64,000 bases of DNA, from NCBI GenBank assembly GCA_046349955.1, contig JAXMBI010000022.1:62001-126000 (forward strand), written 5' to 3'. Below the pieces are notes generated by a model. The model saw only the letters and a program-made list of their open reading frames with translations, ran no database searches and was not told where the DNA came from. This stretch comes from JBGAPH01 sp046349955 (GTDB taxonomy: Bacteria > Planctomycetota > Planctomycetia > Pirellulales > JBGAPH01). The stretch's first letter is position 1. Every line of letters starts with the position of its first letter. The translations under genes were made by a program, and so were the position numbers. Shown piece by piece: positions 25,591 through 33,251 of this stretch.

Positions 25591-28299
25591 CTATTTGCGT
25601 TCCGCTGGTAGGTCTGCCAAGAGATAGGCGATCAAGTCGAACACCTCGGCTGCCTGCAAGACGTCGACGGCGCCGCTCGGCATGTTCGAGACGTCGGAGA
25701 GCCGCCGCTCGGCGATCTCGGACTTGGGCAGCGTAACGAGCTCGGTCTGGTTGGCGCCGGTCCGCAGTATGAGCATTTCGTCGTCCTCGCGGTCGACGCG
25801 CCCCAGCAGTGCCCGGCCGTCCTCCGTCTCGATGATCGTCAGCGCGTATTCGGGGGGAATCGTTTTCGAGGGCGTGAGGATCGCCTCGAGCACTCCGCGG
25901 GCGCCTAGGCGTCGGCCGGCGTCGGTGAGGTCAGGCCCTACCGAGCCCCCCTGGCCCTGCCGTTTGTGGCACTGCGCGCAGCCGAGCTCCTGGTAGAGCT
26001 CGCGCCCGTTAGCCGCCGATGGTTCGCCGGGCAGCGCGGCTTGTCCGGCAGGCAGCAAATCGTCGATCTGCCAGGCACGCACGAAGGGGCGGGCTGGCTT
26101 GAGCTCGGAGATCCACGCGCGGAACAAAGCCACCGCCTGCTCGTCGACCAGGTGCGTGCCCAAGGGGGGCATTTGCCCCGGGCCGCGGCGTGAGAGCCGC
26201 CGCACGAGCACCGACTGATCGGGCTGGGACGGGGCCACGAGCATGGCGTTGGCCAGCCCAAAGGTGTCGTGCTGCGGCCGCACCCCGATCAGCTTCAGGC
26301 GGTCCCTTTCTTTGGTGAATTCGAGTTCCATTTGAGCGTTGCCGCCCCCCGCCTCGATGTGACACGCTGAGCAATTCGCGTGGAGGTAGGAGCGAGCGCG
26401 TGCTTCAAGCGGCGCCGTGTCGTCGTGCGGACGAACGAGCTTCGGCAACTCCGCCGGCGGCTTCTCGAGCTTGCCTGACAAGATCCCCTGGCGCTCGAGC
26501 CAAACAAGCTGGTTCTCGGGGCCGTCGCCGAAATCATGGTCGCGATTCATCTGCACGGTTGTGAGGCCGAGCGTGTAGTTCGCTGCCCGCGAGTGGCAGG
26601 TCATGCACTCGGTGCGGCTGGGGGAACGCCACACGCGCGCATCGCGGCCGCTGGAAAGTTTGGCCGGCAATGGCCATTCGCCGCCTTGCTTGGGCAGCAG
26701 TTCGGCATCGGTCTGCGCGTCGTTCCAGCGATACGAGTAGCCGACCCACTCGTTGTCTTGGCGGAGCATGAGCCGCGTTTCGACGCGGACGGCGGAACTC
26801 GGACCGCCGACCTCGGGCTCGATCGTCAGCGTTTGCCCCAGCACCGCTCCGTTGGGAAAGTTCCAGCCGCGTGACTCGGCGAAGTCGATCTGCCCGTCTC
26901 CCGGCAGAGCCAGAAACCGAACTGCTTGGGCGCCGTCGGTCCAGGCCGGAGCATTCACCGAATAGGGGATGACTCCTAGCGCCAAGCGGTGCTCGACCGG
27001 GGAGGCGAACAGGCCCGTGTCGCTGAGCTTCGTGGGAAACACCGGCCGCTCGGGATCGGGCACACTGCGCGCCAGGCGATAGAGCCCGCCGCCATGGTCG
27101 ACGATCAGCAACTCGCCGCGTTGATCGACGCGGAAGGCCGCGATTTGCAGCGTCGTGTCGGCCAGCTCTTGCCAGAAGGTGAGCTGCCCCGCCCTGTGCC
27201 GCGCGCCCCAAATCTTGCCGGTGGCGTAGTCGCCGTAGAGGTAGGTTCCGTCGAGCTCGGGGAACTTGGCGCCGTAGTAGACCACGCCGCCCGTGAGGGA
27301 GCGGAACTCCGAGTGCGGGTGCTCGATCGTCGGCGGCACGATCGGCGTCGGACCGCGGCGGCGGTGAATGTAGAAGGGATGGCTCCCTTCATACACGCTC
27401 CAGCCGAAGTTGTCGGCCTTATGCACCAGATGGGCCGTTTCCCACTGGTCTTGTCCGTTGTTGCCAACCCAGATGTCGCCGTTCCGCTCGTCGATCCCCA
27501 TCCGCCAGGGATTGCGAAACCCATAGGCCCAAATCTCGGGGCGGGCGCCCGCGTGGTTCACGAACGGATTGTCGGCCGGTACGGAATACGGTCGGTCGGG
27601 CGCCGGATGATCGACATCGATCCGCAGCAGCGCGGCTAAGAGATTCGTGATGTCCTGGCCGCTGTCGTAGCCATCGGAGTCGCTCGTGCCGTCCCCCGTG
27701 GTGATGTATAGCATCCCGTCGGCGCCGAAGGCCAGATCGCCGCCGTCGTGGCCGCCGGAGGCCCATTCGAGAATCACCAGCTCGCTCGCCGAATCGCACT
27801 TCGTGGGATCGCGCGGATCGAGCGTGTAGCGCGAAACGCGGTTGCGGCGGTCGCCCGTGTTCCAGGGGCCGTTGGTGAACAGGTACAGGTAGCCGTTCTC
27901 GCGAAACCGCGGGTGAAGCGTGAGGCCGTAGATCAGCCGCCGCTCGACCTCGAGCACGGTGCGCGTTTCAGTCGTGTCCGAATCGTTTTCGATCGCCAGC
28001 AGCTTGGCCGGCCGGTCTTCCTCGCCTCCGGAGAGGACCACGAACAATAAGTCGCTGTCAGGGACCGGCGCCACGTAGAGCGGGGCTCGCAACTCGAGCT
28101 GCGGAAACACGCGCTCAACGGTGTAGGGCGCGGGGGGCTCGGGGGAGCCAAGCAGCTTGGTATTCTGCCAGCGTGGCCGGTCAGCGGCAGGCTCGGGCCC
28201 TTCGGCGCTGGCCGCGGCCACGGTCAACAGGGCGCCCAACAAGAGCAGCAGCCGGCACCCGTGGGCTGGCCGGCGATGTTGAGGGGAGGAGAGGTGCAT
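25591..28299 (-). CDS. Secreted PQQ-type sugar dehydrogenase fused to c-type haem domains
   Basis: The protein has 902 residues. A signal peptide (RLLLLLGALLTVAAASA) leads to a six-bladed glucose/sorbosone-dehydrogenase-like propeller (to about 420), with GHDGGDLAFGADGMLYITTG and AYGFRNPWRMGID. A middle domain starts SDTGLF and has YSVNAPAWTDGA, resembling the SO_2930/HNE_0200 conserved family. CxxCH motifs occur at about 565 (CMTCH), 645 (CSACH) and 775 (CAQCH), the last within a PVC-type haem-binding domain with QGGSVGPDLTDAGRR and a C-terminal LPKSEIAERR. It probably oxidises a sugar or alcohol in the periplasm and passes electrons along the haems. Confidence 0.82.
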   Translation of the reverse strand: MHLSSPQHRRPAHGCRLLLLLGALLTVAAASAEGPEPAADRPRWQNTKLLGSPEPPAPYTVERVFPQLELRAPLYVAPVPDSDLLFVVLSGGEEDRPAKLLAIENDSDTTETRTVLEVERRLIYGLTLHPRFRENGYLYLFTNGPWNTGDRRNRVSRYTLDPRDPTKCDSASELVILEWASGGHDGGDLAFGADGMLYITTGDGTSDSDGYDSGQDITNLLAALLRIDVDHPAPDRPYSVPADNPFVNHAGARPEIWAYGFRNPWRMGIDERNGDIWVGNNGQDQWETAHLVHKADNFGWSVYEGSHPFYIHRRRGPTPIVPPTIEHPHSEFRSLTGGVVYYGAKFPELDGTYLYGDYATGKIWGARHRAGQLTFWQELADTTLQIAAFRVDQRGELLIVDHGGGLYRLARSVPDPERPVFPTKLSDTGLFASPVEHRLALGVIPYSVNAPAWTDGAQAVRFLALPGDGQIDFAESRGWNFPNGAVLGQTLTIEPEVGGPSSAVRVETRLMLRQDNEWVGYSYRWNDAQTDAELLPKQGGEWPLPAKLSSGRDARVWRSPSRTECMTCHSRAANYTLGLTTVQMNRDHDFGDGPENQLVWLERQGILSGKLEKPPAELPKLVRPHDDTAPLEARARSYLHANCSACHIEAGGGNAQMELEFTKERDRLKLIGVRPQHDTFGLANAMLVAPSQPDQSVLVRRLSRRGPGQMPPLGTHLVDEQAVALFRAWISELKPARPFVRAWQIDDLLPAGQAALPGEPSAANGRELYQELGCAQCHKRQGQGGSVGPDLTDAGRRLGARGVLEAILTPSKTIPPEYALTIIETEDGRALLGRVDREDDEMLILRTGANQTELVTLPKSEIAERRLSDVSNMPSGAVDVLQAAEVFDLIAYLLADLPAERK

Positions 28300-28563
28300 G
28301 GGGCCGTCGCCGGGAAAGCTCACGAAGCAGAAACGTGGGAAGCAGCGTGCGCTCAATCACCCGTCGGCCTTTTGCGCGGCCGACCGCACGGGATCGCTTT
28401 TTCTGAGGCTATTTGCCCCGGTCGGCGGGCACAAGCCGAGGGCCGGCCGCGTATAGCAGTTGTAACGGGCTGGGACGGTTGCCGACGGGGGCGGCGACTG
28501 GGATTCTAGAGGAAGCCGGCCCTTCGCCGATTGCTGACCCAACTCGGTCTCCGTCTCGAGCCT

Positions 28564-30351
28564 ATGCACCGCCTTTTCGCCATCGCCGCGCTGTTGCTGG
28601 CCCAACTGGCGGCGTCGCCAGTCAACGCTGGCGTGGTGGTGGTGGCGAATCGATTGCCCAAGGAGGTGCGGCTGCGAATCTCGGCCCCAGGGGCCGAGCC
28701 AATCGATCTGCATATTCCCCCGGGGCAGTCGCGGCCCGTCTTCGTCGACGGCAGCGTGCGGGGGGCGCTTCCCTCGGCGCGATCGCAACGGCTCGACCCG
28801 AACACGGTCCACTTCGTCGGCGCCGACGCCGCCGGCCAGCCGACCCTGACGCAAATCGGCTTCAATTCGACGGCTGTGGCGGCCCCTCCCGCCGATCCCA
28901 AAGCGGCCGTTTCGTGGGCGAGCCGCATTTCGGACCGGCGGCCCACCGTGCGGATTCCGGTCAAGCTGTGCGTCGACGAGAACGAGCCCTCGCGGCGCGA
29001 GCTCTGGGAGCCCAAGCTGCGCAAGCGGCTGGCCGCCGCCTCCGAGATCTTCGAGGCCCATTGCGGCGTGCGCTTCGACACGGCCGAGGTGGGCACTTGG
29101 CGCAGTGACGACCGAGTGCTCGATTTTGGCCGCTCGCTCCGCGAATTCGAAACCGAGGTCGCGCCAGGTTCGGCGCGGCTGGCCGTCGGCTTTACGAGCC
29201 AGTATCAGCTTCCCAAGGGGCGGATGAACTTGGGGGGCACGCGCGGGCCGCTCCTTTCTCACATTCTGCTCCGCGAGTGGTCGAAGCATTTCAGCGAGCC
29301 CGAGCGGCTCGAACTGCTGGTGCATGAGCTCGCGCACTTTCTCTGCGCCACACACAGCCCCGAGCAAACCTCGGTGATGCGGCCGATCCTGGGAGACCGG
29401 CAGGCGAACTCGCAGCAATTCCGCATCGGCTTCGACCCGGTCAACACGCTGATTCTGAACCTCGTGGCCGAGGACCTTCGCGCGAGCCGCGTCGCTCAGT
29501 TTGAGGATCTCTCCCCGGCCACGCGGCTTCAGCTCCGCGGCATCTACAAGGAGATGGTGCTGGCGGTTCCCAACGATCCGGCCGCCGACCGCTTCGTGCA
29601 ACTGCTGCTTTCGAGCGGCGCGACGCCGATCGCCGAGGGCGCGCGGGCAGTGACGCGGGCCGTGGTGCAGTTGGCTGAACGCAACCAAAAGCTGCCTGAA
29701 GCGGCCACGGCCGAGGCCCCGCGCCGCAAACGCGTAAGCGGCGACCGGCTCACCGAGCTGTACGTTCAGATGGCCGCCCGCGAGGCGGCCAAGTTCCCCA
29801 AGGAGGATGCCTGGAAGTGCTTCATCGTGGGGTTGGGAGTGTCGCTCGACCGGCACGGCGTGTTCACGCAGCCTGGCACGGCCCACCGCATCCGCTCGCT
29901 CTATGGCACGATCGAGACCGAGGCCGAGCGGAAACACCGTCTGGAAGTGATCGGCCTGCCGACGATGAACGGCCGCGAAGATTTGACGCAGCACTTCATG
30001 GTGTCGGCGGCGCTCGACATTCTGATGGGCGCCCCGGCCACCGAGTCGCTGGGGGTGTTCAAGGAGGTGTCCGACAGCCAGCCGGGGGGGAGCGGATTCA
30101 GCTTCGCCGACCTCACGGCCGACTTCTCCGGCATGGCCTTCACCGACGGCCTTCGCCGCGGGCGCGTTTCGGTCGACGCGTTGGCCAAGGGTTTTCAGAT
30201 CGCAGACTTTTTGCCGTCGACTGAGGGGGTGACCGAGGGCCTGACGACCAAGCAGTTCGCAGCCCAGTACGGCTCCGTCAACGACCGGCGGTTTTTCGAG
30301 GAGCGGCGAAAGCTGCGCGAAAAGATTGGCGCCCTGCCAGGTTATCGTTAA
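28564..30351 (+). CDS. Secreted metzincin-like metalloprotease
   Basis: The protein has 595 residues. The ATG at 28564 starts a signal peptide (LFAIAALLLAQLAASPVNA). The N-terminal part is beta-rich, with the pro-like region VRIPVKLCVDENEPSRREL. The zinc site is HELAHFLCATH (His254, Glu255, His258, His264). It fits HExxHxxGxxH except that Cys replaces the usual Gly, and a Met-turn-like SVM lies near residue 273. The remaining 300 residues are helical and unassigned. An exported metzincin is inferred, and the Gly-to-Cys change leaves activity uncertain. No operon partner is evident. Confidence 0.55.
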   Translation: MHRLFAIAALLLAQLAASPVNAGVVVVANRLPKEVRLRISAPGAEPIDLHIPPGQSRPVFVDGSVRGALPSARSQRLDPNTVHFVGADAAGQPTLTQIGFNSTAVAAPPADPKAAVSWASRISDRRPTVRIPVKLCVDENEPSRRELWEPKLRKRLAAASEIFEAHCGVRFDTAEVGTWRSDDRVLDFGRSLREFETEVAPGSARLAVGFTSQYQLPKGRMNLGGTRGPLLSHILLREWSKHFSEPERLELLVHELAHFLCATHSPEQTSVMRPILGDRQANSQQFRIGFDPVNTLILNLVAEDLRASRVAQFEDLSPATRLQLRGIYKEMVLAVPNDPAADRFVQLLLSSGATPIAEGARAVTRAVVQLAERNQKLPEAATAEAPRRKRVSGDRLTELYVQMAAREAAKFPKEDAWKCFIVGLGVSLDRHGVFTQPGTAHRIRSLYGTIETEAERKHRLEVIGLPTMNGREDLTQHFMVSAALDILMGAPATESLGVFKEVSDSQPGGSGFSFADLTADFSGMAFTDGLRRGRVSVDALAKGFQIADFLPSTEGVTEGLTTKQFAAQYGSVNDRRFFEERRKLREKIGALPGYR

Positions 30352-30436
30352 CCCTTGGGCGCGGTAGGCTGCTGCGACCCGTGCGAAGGGTTGGCTAGGC
30401 TCGAGGATCGGCGTCATGTTTCGCTTTTCGGCGGTC

Positions 30437-30454
30437 GTGTCCTAACAGTGAGTT
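30437..30454 (+). repeat. Left arm of an 18-bp perfect inverted repeat
   Basis: GTGTCCTAACAGTGAGTT is exactly complementary to 30952-30969. The pair brackets the small FSLGT-helix gene and could be the terminal repeats of a small mobile element of 533 bp. Confidence 0.7.
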
Positions 30455-30481
30455 GCCCCCACCGTGGGCGGGCGACCGTGT

Positions 30482-30495
30482 TAGAATCCTGCCCA
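30482..30495 (+). promoter_or_regulatory. -10-like TAGAAT adjacent to start codon
   Basis: TAGAAT (30482-30487) lies seven bases before the ATG at 30495. No Shine-Dalgarno sequence is seen. Confidence 0.4.
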
Positions 30496-30899
30496 TGCCG
30501 CTTGCCCGCCACCTCCGCTCGTTCTCGCTCGGCACGCTGATGGTGCTGGTGACGGTGGCGTGTCTCATTGCGGCATGGTTGGCGCACGAGCGGAGAGTTG
30601 TTCAAGGTCGACAAGCCTTGATCGGACATTGGAACTCGGACGCCCGATACTCTAAGGTCCATTTCGCTGCCGATATTGTTATTGGCAATCCTGCCCCGAA
30701 GCCGGACGCTCGGGAGGTTTCATGGAGTCGCCGCCTTTTTGGAGACCGATCGATCCGTTCTATTCGGTTCCGTGGCTCTGATCGTGCCATCGCGATCGAA
30801 CAAGCAAAGCGATGGTTTCCTGAGGCTGCCGTGATCGACGACGGGGAATGGTTTGCTGGCCCTTACTCCGCCTTGCCTCCGCCTGCCCCATCCCCGTGA
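30495..30899 (+). CDS. Small planctomycete membrane protein with FSLGT-type helix
   Basis: The protein has 134 residues. It begins MPLARHLRSFSLGTLMVLVT, the FSLxTLL-helix start typical of many planctomycete proteins of unknown role, with one membrane helix to about residue 30 and a positively charged N-side. The soluble remainder (SKVHFAADIVIGNPAPK, IAIEQAKRWFPEAAVID) matches no family I know. The whole gene lies between the two arms of a perfect 18-bp inverted repeat (30437-30454 and 30952-30969). Its base composition is somewhat lower in GC than its neighbours, which fits a mobile origin. Confidence 0.65.
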   Translation: MPLARHLRSFSLGTLMVLVTVACLIAAWLAHERRVVQGRQALIGHWNSDARYSKVHFAADIVIGNPAPKPDAREVSWSRRLFGDRSIRSIRFRGSDRAIAIEQAKRWFPEAAVIDDGEWFAGPYSALPPPAPSP

Positions 30900-30951
30900 C
30901 CCTTCCCCGCTTCTCCCTACGCCTGCCGCTGCCGAGACCGGTGAGACCAGA

Positions 30952-30969
30952 AACTCACTGTTAGGACAC
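30952..30969 (-). repeat. Right arm of the 18-bp perfect inverted repeat
   Basis: AACTCACTGTTAGGACAC is the exact complement of 30437-30454. No obvious direct target-site repeat flanks the pair. Confidence 0.7.
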
Positions 30970-31061
30970 TACCGAGGTGGCTTAGCGGTTGTCGTTCGAT
31001 GACGCCGCGGGGACAATGAACAGCTTGGCCCAACAAGTTAGCCGCCCCGAGCTGTCTCTCC

Positions 31062-32408
31062 ATGAACATCCTCACCATCGATTGCCGCCAGGGAGACCCC
31101 CGCGACAAACTGGGCGACCTGCGGCGCAAGCTAAGTCTGCAGGGAGACGTCGTCAGCGAGGAAGGCCGCCGCCGCACGATCGAGATCTTTGGCGAACCCC
31201 TCTCGCCCGTGCAGGTGGTGGAGCGCATCTGCCGCGAAGTGCGCGCCCGCGGCATCGAGGCGGTGCTCGACTACGCGGCCCGCATCGACCGCGTGCAACT
31301 GACGCCGGCGACTTTGCGCGTGACGGACGACGAACTCGAGGCGGCCCACGCCGGCGCACGCCCCGAGTTGCTTGCCGCGGTGCGTCGGGTCAAGCAAAAC
31401 GTCCTCGCGTTCCAGCGGGCGCTTCTCGCGCGAGACGTGCGTGTCGAAACGGGGCCAGGCAGCTACCTGGCGCAGCGCTACGTGCCGCTGCGGCGAGTGG
31501 GGGTGTGCGTGCCAGGGGGAGCGGCCGCGTACCCTTCGACCGTGCTGATGACGGTGGTCCCGGCCCAGGCGGCGGGTGTGCGTGAAATCGCCGTCGTCGC
31601 GCCGCCGACCGCGTTCGGCTCGTACAACGCCGATCTCTTGGCCACCTGCAAGGAGCTGGGCGTTACCGAGGTGTATCGCCTCGGCGGCGCGCAGGCCATC
31701 GCTGCGCTCGCCTATGGCGCCGAGGGCATTCCGCCGGTCGACAAGATCGTGGGCCCCGGCAACCTCTTCGTGGCGCTCGCCAAGAAGTTCGTCTACGGCG
31801 AGGTCGACATCGATTCGATCGCGGGCCCCAGCGAAGTCGTGGTCGTTGCCGACGCCAGTACGCGTCCCGACTTCACGGCCGCCGACATGCTTGCCCAGGC
31901 CGAGCACTCGCCGGGCGCGAGCATCTTGATCACCTGGAGCCCCACGGTGGCCGAGGCCACGCTGGCCGAGCTTGAGAAGCAGCTCGCGGTCCTCAGCCGC
32001 GGCGACCTGGCCCGCGCGAGCCTGGAGCAGTTCGGCGCGATCGTGATTGCGCGTGACGCCCACGAGGCGGTGGAGATCACCGACCTGATCGCCCCCGAGC
32101 ACCTGCACATCGCCACGGAAAACGCCGAGGAGCTGCTCAAGCAAATCCACAACGCCGGCGCGACGTTCCTCGGCAACTTCAGCCCGGTGGCCGCGGGGGA
32201 CTACGCGGCGGGCCCCTCGCACGTCCTGCCCACGAGCGGCACTGCCCGCTTCGCGAGCGGCCTCAACGCTAATCACTTCTTGCGGGGCCACAGCGTGATC
32301 GCGCTCGACCGGCAGGGGCTCGAGCAACTCGCGCCTGACATTCGCGAGTTGGCCGACGTCGAAGGGCTGACCGCGCACCGCGCGAGCGTGGATATTCGGC
32401 TGGCGTGA
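31062..32408 (+). CDS. hisD: Histidinol dehydrogenase
   Basis: This 448-residue protein is of the normal HisD length. Zinc ligands and active-site motifs are intact: Gln/His in DMLAQAEHSPGA, the catalytic Glu-His in IAPEHLHIAT, Asp in VAAGDYAAGPSHVLPT, and the terminal His in GLTAHRASVDIRL. VGVCVPGGAAAYPSTVLM and VDKIVGPGN are family signatures. It oxidises L-histidinol to L-histidine in two NAD-linked steps, the last of histidine synthesis. It stands alone here; no other his gene is adjacent. A GACAAT hexamer 45-50 nt upstream of the start is a weak promoter candidate. Confidence 0.97.
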   Translation: MNILTIDCRQGDPRDKLGDLRRKLSLQGDVVSEEGRRRTIEIFGEPLSPVQVVERICREVRARGIEAVLDYAARIDRVQLTPATLRVTDDELEAAHAGARPELLAAVRRVKQNVLAFQRALLARDVRVETGPGSYLAQRYVPLRRVGVCVPGGAAAYPSTVLMTVVPAQAAGVREIAVVAPPTAFGSYNADLLATCKELGVTEVYRLGGAQAIAALAYGAEGIPPVDKIVGPGNLFVALAKKFVYGEVDIDSIAGPSEVVVVADASTRPDFTAADMLAQAEHSPGASILITWSPTVAEATLAELEKQLAVLSRGDLARASLEQFGAIVIARDAHEAVEITDLIAPEHLHIATENAEELLKQIHNAGATFLGNFSPVAAGDYAAGPSHVLPTSGTARFASGLNANHFLRGHSVIALDRQGLEQLAPDIRELADVEGLTAHRASVDIRLA

Positions 32409-32440
32409 CGGGCGCATCGCCGAGCTTCGGCTGGTTCGCC

Positions 32441-32476
32441 ACCCTCACCCCGGCCCTCTCCCACGCGGAGAGGGAG
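32441..32476. repeat. CTCTCCC/GGGAGAGGG dispersed palindrome
   Basis: ACCCTCACCCCGGCCCTCTCCC is followed by GGAGAGGGAG, a copy of the element at 24317-24350 in the opposite orientation. It lies between the hisD stop and the convergent gene end at 32481. Confidence 0.6.
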
Positions 32477-32480
32477 ACAT

Positions 32481-32900
32481 TTAGTACAGGCCTTGGCCTG
32501 AGCGGGCGCCGACGACGATCGGGCCGGCGCTCGACCAGCGGAACGGATCGAGCTGGCCGCCGTTCCAGCCGGGCGAATACGTGAGGCCCATCCAAGGCGT
32601 GTGGTTGGCCACCGGGCGCGAGGCCGAGTAGCCGAACCAGGCTTGGGTGGCCAGCCGGCGCTGACGCTGCGAGGCCTTGAACTCGGCCTTGGCCTTCACG
32701 AGCTGCTTCGGGTCGTTCGCCCGCCGCCGCTCCTGCTCGTAGAACCACATTTCGGGGGTGGGCGCGAGCATGCCTGGGGAGAAATCAGTGCGGATTTCCG
32801 GCGCCGGCGACTTGGGGATCTCGACCAGGGGAGGCTGGGCCTGCAAGCGGCCCACCGGCGCGAGCGACAGCACGAAGGCCAAGGTCAGGAGCTTCTTCAC
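32481..32900 (-). CDS. Small secreted protein, function unknown
   Basis: The protein has 139 residues with a GTG start at 32900. A clear signal peptide (MKKLLTLAFVLSLAPVGRLQA) precedes a Pro-rich N-terminal part, a basic helical stretch (EQERRRANDPKQLVKAKAEF) and an aromatic/Gly-rich end with FGYSASRPVANHTPWMGLTY. No known domain is seen. Export to the periplasm or outside is inferred. It is monocistronic and convergent with hisD. Confidence 0.6.
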   Translation of the reverse strand: MKKLLTLAFVLSLAPVGRLQAQPPLVEIPKSPAPEIRTDFSPGMLAPTPEMWFYEQERRRANDPKQLVKAKAEFKASQRQRRLATQAWFGYSASRPVANHTPWMGLTYSPGWNGGQLDPFRWSSAGPIVVGARSGQGLY

Positions 32901-33251
32901 GGGCAGGATTCCTGGCGAAATAGGGTCAGGCTGCGCGACGCCCGATCTCGATCCCTCGAGGCCGCTATCGAGTTTCCTTCGACCGGCGGCGGCCAGCGGG
33001 TTTAGCGCGATTCGCCGGCTCGAACGCCACAGGCAAGCTTGGGCGGCTACATAAAATATAGCGCCGACCCGTGCCGGAGGCCCGTGTCTGCGCCCTACGG
33101 CACACTCCGCCCAGCCGCCCGGCTTTGTCGGTTGACAGGGCCCTCAGGGCGGAGTGCAATCAGGGGGTACGGTCTGCCTTGGTTCCGTTTCCGCCGTCGG
33201 GTGCCCCCACCCTGCGGTCCCGCCCCGTTCCCTTCGAGCGAACCCTTGCAA
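32901..33251. other. Intergenic region between divergent genes
   Basis: About 350 bases with no gene. It contains the promoter at 33132-33160 for the rightward DUF1549/DUF1553 gene and an AT-rich stretch (about 33049-33060, ATAAAATATA) that may serve the leftward small secreted protein. Confidence 0.5.
33132..33160 (+). promoter_or_regulatory. Sigma-70-like promoter of the DUF1549/DUF1553 gene
   Basis: TTGACA (33132-33137) is followed after exactly 17 bases by TGCAAT (33155-33160). This predicts a transcript start near 33167 and a leader of about 85 nt. Confidence 0.45.

Noticed and set aside
28357..30417. Minus-strand frame of 686 codons opposite the metzincin-like gene
   Set aside because: No recognisable domain. 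The plus strand has a signal peptide and a zinc motif.
31131..32417. Minus-strand frame of 428 codons opposite hisD
   Set aside because: It is antisense to an intact, unmistakable hisD.
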